From assembly GCF_901000735.1 (NCBI RefSeq), contig NC_081541.1, positions 45,370,383 to 45,434,382 of the forward strand: a DNA stretch of 64,000 nucleotides, written 5' to 3'. The notes below the pieces were generated by a model. The model saw only the letters and a list, made by a program, of their open reading frames with translations, was not told the DNA's origin and made no database searches. Numbering within the stretch: position 1 is the stretch's first letter; each line of letters starts with the position of its first letter. The position numbers and the translations under genes are program-made. This document shows, piece after piece, positions 33,000 through 44,866 of the stretch. The stretch is from Corylus avellana (Eukaryota > Streptophyta > Magnoliopsida > Fagales > Betulaceae).

Positions 33000-34710
33000 A
33001 AAAAATTAATAAGAAGACAAAGAAACAAAGGAAAGATAATATTTCCACAATCACTTTGCAGGGCTGTTTTCTGTCTCATGTCATTCTCATCAATGCCTCT
33101 CCACTACTTTTGAAGGCTACTGGATATGCATAAGAAAAAGAGCAAGAGGGCTGTTAGGTGTTTCAAGAATTCTTTTCAAATGATGTAGTAAACACTATTT
33201 TATTTGGAAGTGGGAGACAAAAGAGAAAAAATAAAAAAAATTTAAGAAAAAAATACTTATCACATCATTTGGGAAGCATTTTGAGAAGAATTTCTTGAAA
33301 TATCTAACATTATCCAAAGAGCAATGAGTTTTTCGTATGGTTAAATACAATATTTTTTGCAACTCTGATTTTTTTATTTACTGTTTTTTTTTTTTGTTTT
33401 TTTTTTATAACACTATCTATTTTATTTTTTATTTGTTTTTAAATATTATTTTTTATTTGTTTTAATTATATTTTATTTCTCATATTTTCATTCGAAGGAG
33501 AGAAGAATAGTGAGAAATAATTTTTTATTTCAACATTATGCTAGAGTAAATAGCAAGAATACTTTGTCGGTCTGAAAGAATACTAGCGGATCTTGTTGAG
33601 AGTCTAAAATTGTATCTTTGTAGCTTATGCTATGGATACTTTAGAGCTTGCCCTGTGTTGTAAGAGTTTTTGCTTTTGATTATCAATAAATGAGACTAAT
33701 ATGTTTCATAAAAAAAAAAAAAAAAACTACTATGGTGCAGGTTCTCTTTATGCCCCCCTACACCTACTCATCCATGATAAATTTGGTCTGGCCAACCAAA
33801 TCGATTTAAGTTTGGCCAGCCTAGATTAGTTCAAGCTAAACCGACCTAACATAGGTGACATCCAGCCGACTTGTAGGCATCGTTGCCAATGGGCATAGCT
33901 TAAGGTCATATCACAGGTTGGCCGGTTTAATAATTAGGGAAAGCCTAATCCCAAGAGAGTTTATTATACAGTACACCAATTAGTATTATTCTCAAGAGTG
34001 TCATTATGCTCAGTCCCTTATGAGTTGATCTTATGCAAACCCAACAAGAATAGCAAACTCATTAAACAGACCTTGGAATTTATTTGTTGACACTTATTAA
34101 GCCAATTGATGTTGCCTGGCTTGTTCTTCAATAATCCTAATAATGAATTGATCTTACCGTTTATCAAACACTCCACTAATATTCTAACTTCCAGGCCCTT
34201 TGATTTTCCAATTTCTCACTTTATTTGATATCAACATAGGGATGTTTTTATGTTTCAATCTGAAACGATTCTTGCATCCAATTTTGTCCACAATTCATAG
34301 ACCATTGTAATCGTCCATAGCATGGCTATGGTAACATTATGGATGCCAACATCACCAAGAATCCAAATTTACCTTTTTTTTTTGTGGGGACCCCAAATCC
34401 CAATGATTCACCAAATCTATAATGATCTACAACATCCCAATTTATTAATGAAAAACTTATTGGGTGGAGGCCTTCTCTCTGCTTGGCCACTTGGGCATTT
34501 TGACAAACAACTATGATGCCGGCGACCCCAAGAAGTGAATTGTCAAGGTGAAAGCTTGAAGTTGGAAAAAAAAAAAAAAAAAAGACTTTTTTTTGTTGTT
34601 GTTGTTTTTGCTGAAATGGATATGGTGCCATAATTACCAAATTCTAAACGTGAATTTGGCTTTCAAATCCATCGATGAAATGTTGATTCATTGATGAAGG
34701 ACATTATCAC
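33000..34710. repeat. Copy of the 41,285-42,570 repeat, extended
   Basis: 33,000-34,288 matches 41,285-42,573 with a constant offset of 8285, so no indels. 34,288-34,710 continues like 23,840-24,205 and 46,440-46,870. Non-coding. Confidence 0.85.
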
Positions 34711-34875
34711 AAAGTTAATCACGCCATCAATCTACGGCTCTAACATGGAGGGTGTTTTGGCTCTCATCAATAAGCTTCAAGATCTATCTATGAATCCTTG
34801 TTTAGTTCGAGGGAATTCACAAAATTTCAACTACCTCAAACTAAGTGGAATATATATATATTGCTGCTAGTAATG
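34711..34875. other. Unassigned spacer
   Basis: Short stretch between the repeat block and a pheophytinase remnant. No match noticed elsewhere in the window. Confidence 0.35.
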
Positions 34876-35490
34876 GAATGTGGACATTTAGAATTTATTG
34901 TTTAAATTATTTTGAGATTGAGAATTAAATTAACAATCAACTTGTCTTGAGAGGGTTTCAATTGAGTTTAATTTGCTTCTTTTTTCTTTTTTTTTTGTTG
35001 GTTAACTTTATACTCTTTTCTTTTTGGGCAAAGTTTTCCTCCAAATTGGGTTGAAAGAATTTCATTCAATCTATTCTATAAAAGTGACATGTGTCATTTT
35101 TATTAATAACATGTGAGATGCACATGAATTTTTAATAAAATTTATTTCAACTTTGCCCCTACTATTAAAAAAAATATGTGCATTTCACTGTTCTCACATA
35201 TTTATGGGACACATGTCACTTTTATAAATTAAGTTGAAGAAAATTCTTTCAACCCAGTTTGAAGAAAAACTTTGTCATTTCTTTTTTATTGGGTGTTTAG
35301 ACTAGTAATTGTAATTGTCAAATAGGTTGTGATATGATAGAGAAAGTATTCAGTATAGTATTGGCAGAGACTTGAAATTTGTGAGAGATGGATCAAACAA
35401 ATCAGTGAGAGTGCGTTTCTTTGGATCCAACTTCTCACTTTAAAACGTGATAATATCTTTAATCAAATCTCACTTTGATAAGAACTAAAA
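34876..35490 (+). pseudogene. Third pheophytinase-like remnant, inverted
   Basis: About 34,890-34,980 matches intron 4 of the 14.6-17.6 kb locus on the opposite strand. 35,335-35,480 matches exon 5, including a RDLKFVRDGS-type stretch, with a Trp codon turned to TAA. A MITE lies between the two parts. Confidence 0.65.
35026..35277. mobile_element. MITE with long TIRs and 9-bp target duplication (Mutator type)
   Basis: 252 bp. Terminal inverted repeats of roughly 70 bp begin GGGCAAAGTTTTCC and, read from the other end, TGACAAAGTTTTTC; both include a GTGACATGTGTC block. Flanked by TTTCTTTTT at 35,017-35,025 and 35,278-35,286. The 9-bp duplication and long TIRs suit Mutator-like elements, though the duplicated site is low-complexity. 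No coding sequence. Confidence 0.75.
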
Positions 35491-35930
35491 AGGAGCAAAG
35501 AAAAAACAAAAGGCAGCCGAAACTGCAAAGCAGTGTTGCACTCCTCTAAATATTGAAAAATAGATTGTCCATTTCATTATCATAGCATTTTCTTAACAAA
35601 TGACATCTAATATATATATTAAAAGAAATCTTGATCATACTTTATTTTATTTTATTTTAAGTAATGCAATCTCATCTTTAATTTCTAACTAGTTTTTATA
35701 ATTTTTACACATCATTTATTGGTACTGCCGATATGGCTTTTATATTTAGACTTTTGCACTACTTTGAGGATGGGGCGGTTGAAACCTTTCCAATTCTGGT
35801 ACTAGGATTGTCGCCTTCCTTCTTTCTTTTTGGCTACCTAATTAATTCATCGTTTACTAAGAAGAAAACCTAATTCATCCATTTAATTCATATGATAAAA
35901 GAATCGATGAAAATATTAGTTATATAATTA
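35491..35930. repeat. Inverted pheophytinase 3' flank and spacer
   Basis: 35,490-35,660 is the reverse complement of about 13,500-13,630. The rest is AT-rich with no gene. Confidence 0.55.
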
Positions 35931-36040
35931 GGGGTTCCTAAGGGATAGCTCAATCGGGTAGGAATCACGTCTCGTGAAGTAGAAGTCACTAGTTCAAATC
36001 CCCTCTCCCCTTCTTGTACAGACATGTCGGAAAAAAAAAA
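35931..36040 (+). mobile_element. tRNA-derived SINE, complete, with target duplication
   Basis: 110 bp including a 10-base A tail. Box A-like TAGCTCAATCGGGTAGG near the start, box B-like AGTTCAAATCC about 50 bases on. Flanked by TTATATAATTA at 35,920-35,930 and 36,041-36,051. It is a SINE rather than a tRNA gene because there is no cloverleaf acceptor stem, and it has a poly-A tail and a target duplication. Confidence 0.82.
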
Positions 36041-36789
36041 TTATATAATTAAGGAGTATAACTAATTATTTGCCAAGTATAAAACTAGCTAGCTATCCAA
36101 ATTTTAATGGTTAATTAGCAAATCAAATATTAATAGGGCATAAGATTGAATCTCCCCCATTAAAGTAAAATTTTATTTTGCACAAATATTACCTATTTTC
36201 CTAATTAGGATGATGTTTTCTTTTAATAAAAACCCTAGTTCAAACAAATTATAGCCGCCCATGTAAATTTTGAAATTCTATTTTTAAATAAAGCTCTTAA
36301 TTAAATTGCATCAATCAAATTTAACTCATTTAAGACAAAATCATTCATTCGCTCTTTATTAATTCTCGCAACATTTTCCAAATACACCATACCCAATTAC
36401 ATTTGCAAACAGGTGAACAAAAGATCAGACTGCAGGTCTTTTGCTTTTACACCAAAAAAAACTCTGTGAATGGCGATGATGGAGCCTTTTTACTCAAAAG
36501 TCTTTGCTAAATGCTTGGCAAACGGATGATAAAAACAAAAACCCCTTTCATTTTCCCATTTCGTACTTTGTTCAACACAATAGGTAGTCAGACCAAAACT
36601 AAAATTTTAGGGAATTATCAAATAATTTGTAATGTTTTTCTTCAATTGAAGCAATATCTTTCAAAATTACAATCTAGTATTTTGTATTTTTAAGAAAAAA
36701 AAAAAACAAATTATGTAATTTTTGGTGCAGAGGGGTTACAGTATAATACAATTGTTGGAGAGGTACATTAATGATGATACAAAGACTTA

Positions 36790-37015
36790 GAGTATGTTTG
36801 AGATTGCGTTTGAAAAATAGAGTTTTTAAGTCAAAAAGAACTTTTGGGTAAAAGCTTCATTTTTAAGTTTTTTCCAAAAGTGCATTTTGGTCATTTTCAC
36901 GCTTTTTAAACTCTTAAAAGCGTTTTTAATTTTTTTACCAAACGAGTACTTTTTTTTTTCAAACAAATTTTTTGAATATTAAAAATATTTTTAAATGCCT
37001 CAAACACAATCTCAA
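36790..37015. mobile_element. hAT-like MITE absent from the paralogous copy
   Basis: Inverted ends TGTTTGAGATTGCGTTTGA and the complement of 'tcaaacacaatctcaatc'. The paralogue at 21,820 runs straight through this point. Related by end sequence to the element at 54,733. Target duplication obscured by the adjacent tandem duplication. Confidence 0.6.
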
Positions 37016-37219
37016 TCTTATCCTAATTTTAATTGTTGAGAAGTCTCTCGCTTTATCTAATAATGCAAGTGTAGATGAACTTTCTATTTTACTTTATCTT
37101 TGATTCCTTTAAACACAATCTCAATCTTATCCTAATTTTAATTGTTGAGAAGTCTCTCGCTTTATCTAATAATGCAAGTGTAGATGAACTTTCTATTTTA
37201 CTTTATCTTTGATTCCTTT
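37002..37219. repeat. Perfect 109-bp tandem duplication
   Basis: 37,002-37,110 is repeated at 37,111-37,219 without visible change. It starts inside the right end of the MITE at 36,790 and runs into flanking sequence. Only one unit lies in the paralogous block. Confidence 0.88.
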
Positions 37220-37547
37220 CGTACTAAATTATGGAGTAGCTAGAGTCCACCATTGTTGGCCTCATTCAAGTAAGCCAACGGAATCCAATGCCCTCTCTCT
37301 CTGTCTCTTTACCAGGAAAAAAAACAGAAGAAAGACAAAGAAACAAAGGAAATTAAGAAAAAGATTTCCACAATCCAATAAAGTCTGTCACCGCCACTTT
37401 CTCTGTCTCATCAATACCTCTCTCCACTACTTTTTAAGGCTATTGACTATTCAGTATGGAATAGGAAATGAAATGGAAAGGAGATTAGCCGGTAAAAGGG
37501 TAAAATTGTCAATTTTTCCTTCATAAAATAACTAATCGTTCCTCTCA

Positions 37548-37580
<33 letters not shown>

Positions 37581-37582
37581 TT

Positions 37583-37676
37583 TACATGTCCGCGTAAAAA
37601 GGGAGAAAAAAAATTTAAACTAGTAACTACCACTTCATAAGGCGTGATTCCAACCGATTGAGTTACTTCTTGAGAA
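37583..37676 (-). mobile_element. tRNA-derived SINE
   Basis: Minus-strand family member in the same place as the copies at 22,262 and 42,588. Box B is decayed (AGTTTAAATTT). Its poly-T end marks the left edge of the tandem array. Confidence 0.6.
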
Positions 37677-37825
37677 CAATTCTATTTCTTTTGAAATGAA
37701 GATGCTCATTCTTCGTTGAGTATGCACCAAAAAAAAAAAAAAAAGAGTTTTACGCTTCTCCAACAACATGCAATAGCTAAAATATTGTGGGAAAAAAATG
37801 CAATTCTTTATTTTAGTTATTTTTT

Positions 37826-38487
37826 TGGAAACTTCACTTTGGACTCCCGAACTACTATGCGTTTTGAGAAGACTTCTCGAAATTTTAAAAACTCTTAATT
37901 TCATTTTGTGAACTTTTTTTTTTTGACATGTCCGCACAAGAGGGAGGAGGGAGATTCGAACTAGTGACTTCTGCTTCATTAGGCGTGGTCCCAGCCGATT
38001 GAACTACCTCTTTGGGACACCTTGTGAACTTTTAATTTAATGCAATGTACCCCTCCATTAGTATTTAAACGTTAAAAGTACTAAAATGACTATTATAATA
38101 CTCCTAAATTTTCAATTTAATGCAATATATCACATCAGTTTTTACACGTTAAAAGTGATAAGATAACCATATGAATTTGAAATTAAAAATTAAAAAATAA
38201 TAATAAAGTTATTAAAAAAAAAATTAATCACAAGGTGACCCAACCGTGGGTGACCCTTGTGACCATTTTTTTTCTTCATTTTTTCATTTTAAACAAAAAA
38301 AAAAAGGAAAATTGAAGGGTAATTTTATTTTTTTATGGTTTTCGTTAGGGTTTAATGGCAAAAATTGACGAAGGAACGTAAATTGCATCAACTTGAAAGT
38401 TAGAGTGGTGAAATTGAAAGTTTTTAAATTTGAGGGGTTCTTTTCAAAATGCATGATTGTTCAAGAGTCCTTTGTGAAGTTTTCTTA
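37826..38487. mobile_element. MITE with ~110-bp inverted repeats, split by a SINE
   Basis: Left end GGAAACTTCACTTTGGACTC and right end complement GAAAACTTCACAAAGGACTC continue as imperfect inverted repeats for about 110 bp. The middle has a small 'acaaggtgaccc...gggtgacc' hairpin. No coding sequence. A SINE sits in the left arm. Copies at 42,810 and, cut by a gap, at 22,500. Confidence 0.7.
37918..38021 (-). mobile_element. tRNA-derived SINE inside a MITE arm, with target duplication and empty site
   Basis: 104 bp. Read on the minus strand: box A-like TAGTTCAATCGGCTGG, box B-like AGTTCGAATCTCC, then a poly-A tail. Flanked by TTGTGAACTTTT at 37,906-37,917 and 38,022-38,033. The related MITE at 42,810 has the uninterrupted site near 42,901. 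Confidence 0.88.
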
Positions 38488-40877
38488 TATATATATATTT
38501 TTTATATGCCCTTTAATATATTCTCTAGCTACTTGCTTTTAAATATTAATCTTCATTCTTTTTAATTATATTCTATTTTTCATATTTTCATTTGAATGAG
38601 AGACGAATGGTGGGAACAATTTTTTATTTGGACATTGTGCTACAATAAATAGCAAGAAATTGTTATTTACTGTAGTTTCTATTTTTCATAAAGAAATGCT
38701 AAACATACTAAGAAGTTGTTAAAATTGCTCCTTTTTTTACTTCCATGCCAGTAGATTGGCTAGAAGTAAATAAGCACGATATTCAAATAAAAAATTGTTT
38801 CTCACCATTCTTCTCTCTTTCAAATAAAAATATGAAAAAGAGAAATGCTAGTGCTACACATCAAAAATTTTAACTAATATTTTACCTAATATGTTGGAAA
38901 TGCTACGTGTACGTGTAACTTAACATATTTAAACATGCCACTCTAAGGTTGAACAAACTAGTATATATATATATATATGTGTGTGTGATAATCACACATT
39001 TTATTAAAAATTAATGTGAAATTAAAAAAAGACACGTAATAATCACAACTCTTAAAAAAAAAAAAATGTTTAACAAAGGGACATGTCTTGTCCTGTCCTG
39101 TCCATTTTACCTAATAATGCAATAATTTATAGGTCTTCCATGAATAATTTAATCGGCTGAGGACCATGCTTTATGAAGCAAAATTTACTAGTTTAAAACT
39201 ATCATATCCTCTTGTGCGAATATGTTTAAAAAAAAAACAATAGGTTATGCAAAGAAACATCACAAGCTCACAAAGAGCAATTCACCAATCCCAATTACCT
39301 AACTTTTTTTGTGGAGGATCAGGTCGCAATGATGCTACTTCAATTTGTAATGGTCTGTTTGGTCACCTCTTCATTTTAACAAACGCATTTTTATGCTTAT
39401 ATGCAAACCCAACAACAATAGGAAACTCACTCATTATACTGACCTTTGAATTTATTTGTTGACACTTATTAAGCTAATTGATCTTACTCCACTTGTTTTT
39501 CAATAAAACCTATATAATTTTATAGATATATTTTGATACTATCAAAACCCAACATGCAAACGCATATTACCACTCCGGTTGTTATGCACTTGTGAAAAGA
39601 CTTAAAATATGAATTGTGAAAATCTTTTCCTTGAATGGGCTCCATGGCCATGTGATTTACGGAGACTGCATAATTGGCCACATTCAAGTAACCAACAGAA
39701 TCCAAAACTCTCTATCTTTACCAGGAAAAAAAGAAGAAAGACAGAGAAAAAGATTTCTACAATCCAATAAAGTCGATCATCAGCACCAGTTGTCGTTGTA
39801 GGCCATACTTTGTATATCGATTTGCTCCCTTGATTTGAAATATTTAAACAAAAAGTCGGTCAAACAAGTAATTTCGGACGTTGGTTGGGAAAAAACAGAG
39901 AAGAATTGATTGAAGGAAGATGGATGGTAATTGCAAACAGGTGGACAAAACATCAGACTGCAGGCTTTCTTTTGCTTTTACACCAAAAATTTAAACCCCT
40001 TTCATTTTCCCATTTCGTACTCTGTTCAATACAATAGGTAGTCAGAATAAAACGAACACAATAGCTAGAGTCCACCATTGTTGACCTCATTCAAAGTAAG
40101 CCAACGGAATCCAAAGCTCTCTGTCTCTTTACAAAGAAACAAAGAAGAAGATTTCCACAATCCAATAAAGTCTATCACCATTCACCACCACTTTCTCTGT
40201 CTAATCAATACCTCTCTCCACTACTTTTCAAGGCTATTGACTATTTAGTATGGAATAGGAAATGAAACGGAAAGGAGAAGAGCCGTTACAAGGGTAAAAT
40301 TGTCAATTCCACCCTTACTCTCCATTTGAAACTCATTTCTTTTGCGATGAAGATGATCTTTCTTCATAGAGTATGAAAAACCAAAAAAAAACAAAAAGGT
40401 ATAGTTTTACGGTCTCCAACAACAAAAAATATTACGGCGCCGTAATATTGAATAGATCTTGCCGTTTATCAAACACTCCACAAATATTTTCTAAATTCCG
40501 GGCCCTTTAATTTTCCAATTTCTCACTTTATTTGATATCAACGTAGGAAATGTTTTTATGTTTTAATCTTGAACGGGTCTTGCACATCTAAAGGTGGGTG
40601 TCAACTCAACTCAATATGGTGAAGACAACAGGAGACAACGGTCGTCTTTGTACACGGTGACGGATTGTTGTCTATGATGGTGCCGAAGGGTGACGGATGC
40701 ATAATAGCAGTCAGAGATGGTGGCCGGATTTGTTAAAATATAAATTAAATTATTAAGTTCATATATTTGTATTAATTTAAACATTATTCTGTCAATTCAA
40801 CTTAATTTCAATTACATATTTTACATGTTAGGTCTCAAAACTTAAGTTTTAAAATTAAATAGTGATTTAGCGGGAAG
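38488..40877. other. Repeat-rich spacer of unit 1
   Basis: Includes an (AT)n run at about 38,962-38,978 and stretches matching 22,673-22,885 (39,190-39,400) and 43,430-44,800. No gene. Confidence 0.55.
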
Positions 40878-41000
40878 ATGGTGAGGCTGCTGTCCAGGAC
40901 ATTTCAATCTCTTAAAAGCCCAAACCATAACCCTAACCCTAACCCATTAAAGTCATCATCATCACCGTCAAAATCCAGAATTTCACTACCTAAATTGAGC
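40878..41000 (+). pseudogene. Truncated exon 1 of the SLX1-like gene (unit 1)
   Basis: Starts ATGGTGAGGCTGCTGTCCAG, as in the intact gene at 47,674, and follows it to ...TTGAGC, then switches to unrelated repeat sequence before the GIY-YIG region. The 'accctaaccctaaccc' run codes the Asn-Pro repeat; it is not telomeric. Confidence 0.8.
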
Positions 41001-42575
41001 TTTCTATTTTGCTTGGCGGTAGTACAAAGATTTGTTTACAAGTCGTCTCTCCTTGTCAAATAATGCAAAGTACGTACTGGTGAGCTTTCTTTTTTGCTTT
41101 TTTCTTGATTCATTTCTTACTAAATCATTGAGATTGAGTGGAGGAGTCGTCGACAATCGAATAAAGTGTGAGCTTTTCTCTTTTGCGTTTATCTTTGATT
41201 CCTTTCATAATAAATCACTGAGTGGAGTCCACCATACTTGGCCACATTCAAGTAACCAACGGAATCCAATGTCTCTTTGCCAGGAAAAAATTAATAAGAA
41301 GACAAAGAAACAAAGGAAAGATAATATTTCCACAATCACTTTGCAGGGCTGTTTTCTGTCTCATGTCATTCTCATCAATGCCTCTCCACTACTTTTGAAG
41401 GCTACTGGATATGCATAAGAAAAAGAGCAAGAGGGCTGTTAGGTGTTTCAAGAATTCTTTTCAAATGATGTAGTAAACACTATTTTATTTGGAAGTGGGA
41501 GACAAAAGAGAAAAAATAAAAAAAATTTAAGAAAAAAATACTTATCACATCATTTGGGAAGCATTTTGAGAAGAATTTCTTGAAATATCTAACATTATCC
41601 AAAGAGCAATGAGTTTTTCGTATGGTTAAATACAATATTTTTTGCAACTCTGATTTTTTTATTTACTGTTTTTTTTTTTTGTTTTTTTTTTATAACACTA
41701 TCTATTTTATTTTTTATTTGTTTTTAAATATTATTTTTTATTTGTTTTAATTATATTTTATTTCTCATATTTTCATTCGAAGGAGAGAAGAATAGTGAGA
41801 AATAATTTTTTATTTCAACATTATGCTAGAGTAAATAGCAAGAATACTTTGTCGGTCTGAAAGAATACTAGCGGATCTTGTTGAGAGTCTAAAATTGTAT
41901 CTTTGTAGCTTATGCTATGGATACTTTAGAGCTTGCCCTGTGTTGTAAGAGTTTTTGCTTTTGATTATCAATAAATGAGACTAATATGTTTCATAAAAAA
42001 AAAAAAAAAAACTACTATGGTGCAGGTTCTCTTTATGCCCCCCTACACCTACTCATCCATGATAAATTTGGTCTGGCCAACCAAATCGATTTAAGTTTGG
42101 CCAGCCTAGATTAGTTCAAGCTAAACCGACCTAACATAGGTGACATCCAGCCGACTTGTAGGCATCGTTGCCAATGGGCATAGCTTAAGGTCATATCACA
42201 GGTTGGCCGGTTTAATAATTAGGGAAAGCCTAATCCCAAGAGAGTTTATTATACAGTACACCAATTAGTATTATTCTCAAGAGTGTCATTATGCTCAGTC
42301 CCTTATGAGTTGATCTTATGCAAACCCAACAAGAATAGCAAACTCATTAAACAGACCTTGGAATTTATTTGTTGACACTTATTAAGCCAATTGATGTTGC
42401 CTGGCTTGTTCTTCAATAATCCTAATAATGAATTGATCTTACCGTTTATCAAACACCCCACTAATATTCTAACTTCCAGGCCCTTTGATTTTCCAATTTC
42501 TCACTTTATTTGATATCAACATAGGGATGTTTTTATGTTTCAATCTTAAACGATTCTTGCATCCAATTTTATCAT
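41001..42575. repeat. Remainder of tandem unit 1
   Basis: 41,285-42,573 matches 33,000-34,288 at a constant offset. A copy of the 'cattcaagtaaccaacgga' module is at 41,246. No gene. Confidence 0.7.
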
Positions 42576-42587
42576 TTTTTTTTTTTT

Positions 42588-42678
42588 GACATGTCTATAT
42601 AAAAAGAGAGAGAAAAATTTGAACTAGTAACTACCGCTTCATAAAGCGTGATTTCATCCGATTGAGCTACTTCTTGAG
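42588..42678 (-). mobile_element. tRNA-derived SINE at the unit junction
   Basis: Family member with box B-like AGTTCAAATTT. Its poly-T end (42,575-42,587) abuts sequence belonging to the end of unit 1. Confidence 0.6.
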
Positions 42679-42809
42679 GATAATTCTATTTCTTTTGAGA
42701 TGGAGATGATCATTCTTCGTTGAGTATGTGCCAAAAAAAAAATAAAGAGTTTTACGCTTCTCCAACAACATGCAATAGCTAATATATTGAGGGGGCAATT
42801 CTTTATTTT

Positions 42810-43360
42810 AATTATTTTTTTAGGAACCTCACTTTGGACTCCCGAATTACTATGCGTTTTGAAAAGACTTCTCCAAATTTCAAAAACTCTCAATTTTACC
42901 TTGTGAACTTTTAATTTAATGCAATGTACCCCTCCATTAGTATTTAAATGTTAAAAGTGCTAAAATGACTATTATAGTACTCCTAAACTTTCAATTTAAT
43001 GCAATGTATCATTTCATCAGTTTTAAAATGTTAAAAGTGATAAAATAACTATATGAATTTGAAATTAAAAAATAAAAAATAATAATAAAGTTATTATAAA
43101 AAAATTAATCACAAGGTGACCCTCGGTTGGGTCACCTTGTGACCATTTTTTTTCTTCATTTTTTTCATTTAAAAACAAAAAAACAAAAATTGAAGGGTAA
43201 TTTTGTCTTGTTATGGTTTTCATTAGGGTTTAATGGCAAAAATTGACGAAGGGGCGTAAATTGTATCAACTTGAAAGTTCGAGGGATGAAATTGAGAGTT
43301 TTTAAAATTTGAGGAGGTCTTCTCAAAACCCATCATAGTTCAAGGGTTCTTTGTGAAGTT
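42810..43360. mobile_element. MITE with ~110-bp inverted repeats, uninterrupted copy
   Basis: Same element as at 37,826 but without the SINE, giving the pre-insertion sequence 'ccttgtgaacttttaattt' near 42,900. It includes a 'cacaaggtgaccc' hairpin. Confidence 0.7.
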
Positions 43361-43690
43361 TTTCTATTTTTTTTTTATATGCACTCTAATATATTCTTTA
43401 GCTACTTGCTTTTAAATATTAATCTTCATTCTTTTTAATTATATTCTATTTTTCATATTTTCATTTGAATGAGAGACGAATGGTGGGAACAATTTTTTAT
43501 TTGACCATTGTGCTACAATAAATAGGAAGGAATTGTTATTTACTGTAGTTTCTATTTTTCATAGAGAAATGTTAAACATGCTAAGAAGTTGTTAAAATTG
43601 CTCCTTTTTTTACTTCCAGTAGATTGGCTAGAAGTAAATAAGCACGATATTCAAATAAAAAATTGTTTCTCACCATTCCTCTCTCTTTCA

Positions 43691-43720
43691 AATATATATA
43701 TATATATATATATGTGTGTG
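43691..43720. repeat. (AT)n microsatellite with short GT tail
   Basis: About 22 bases of AT followed by a few GT dinucleotides; a shorter relative is at about 38,962-38,978. Confidence 0.85.
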
Positions 43721-44811
43721 ATAATCACATATTTTATTAAAAATTCATGTGAAATTAAAAAATACACATAATAATCACAACTCTTAAAAAAAAAAAAAAT
43801 GTTTAACAAAGGGACATGTCTTTCTGTCCTGTCCATTTTACCTAATAAGTAATAATGCAATAATTTATGCGTTTTTCATGAGTAGTTTAATCGGCTGAAG
43901 ACCATACTTTATGAAGCAAAATTTACTAGTTTAAATCTATCATCTCCTCTTGTGTGAATATGTTAAAAAAAAAAACAATAGGTTATGCAAAGAAACATCA
44001 CAAGCTCACAAAGAGCAATTCACGAATCCCAATTACCTAACTTTTTTTGTGGAGGATCAGGTCGCAATGATGCTACTTCAATTTGTAATGGTCTGTTTGG
44101 TCACCTCTTCATTTTAACAAACGCATTTTTATGCTTTTATGCAAACCCAACAACAATAGGAAACTCACTCATTATACTGACCTTTGAATTTATTTGTTGA
44201 CACTTATTAAGCTAATTGATCTTACTCCACTTGTTTTTCAATAAAACCTATATAATTTTATAGATATATTTTGATACTATCAAAACCCGACATGCAAACG
44301 CATATTACCACCCCGGTTGTTATGGACTTGTAAAAAGACTTAATATGAATTGTGAAAATCTTTTCCTTGAATGGGCTCCATGGCCATGTGATTTACGGAG
44401 ACTGCATAATTGGCCACATTCAAGTAACCAACAGAATCCAAAACTCTCTATCTTTACCAGGAAAAAAAAGAAGAAAGACAGAAAAAGATTTCTACAATCC
44501 AATAAAGTTGATCATCAGCACCAGTTGTCGTTGTAGGCCATACTTTGTATATCGATTTGCTCCCCTGATTTGAAATATTTAAACAAAAAGTCGGTCAAAC
44601 AAGTAATTTCGGACGTTGGTTGGGAAAAAACAGAGAAGAATTGATTGAAGGAAGATGGATGGTAATTGCAAACAGGTGGACAAAACATCAGACTGCAGGC
44701 CTTCTTATGCTTTTACACCAAAAATTTAAACCCCTTTCATTTTCCCATTTCGTACTCTGTTCAATACAATAGGTAGTCAGAATAAAACTAACACAATAGC
44801 TAGAGTCCACC

Positions 44812-44866
44812 ATTAAAGTCTCCATCATCATCGTCAAAATCCAGAATTTCACTACCTAAATAGAGC
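44812..44866 (+). pseudogene. Truncated exon 1 of the SLX1-like gene (unit 2)
   Basis: Matches the later part of exon 1 only. The start codon is gone and TTG has become TAG (44,861-44,863). It shares the 3' breakpoint of the unit 1 fragment. Confidence 0.7.

Larger units (their letters stand above)
36041..37582. repeat. Segmental repeat block, paralogous to 21,040-22,262
   Basis: Same order as the earlier copy with two additions: a MITE at 36,790 and a 109-bp duplication at 37,002. No conserved ORF. Confidence 0.8.

Noticed and set aside
35931..36010. Possible tRNA gene
   Set aside because: Box A and B are present, but there is no acceptor stem, it has an A tail and a target duplication, and it belongs to a multi-copy family: a SINE.
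40925..40946. Telomere-like CCCTAACCCTAACCC run (also near 47,720)
   Set aside because: It is short, lies inside SLX1-like exon 1 and codes an Asn-Pro repeat.
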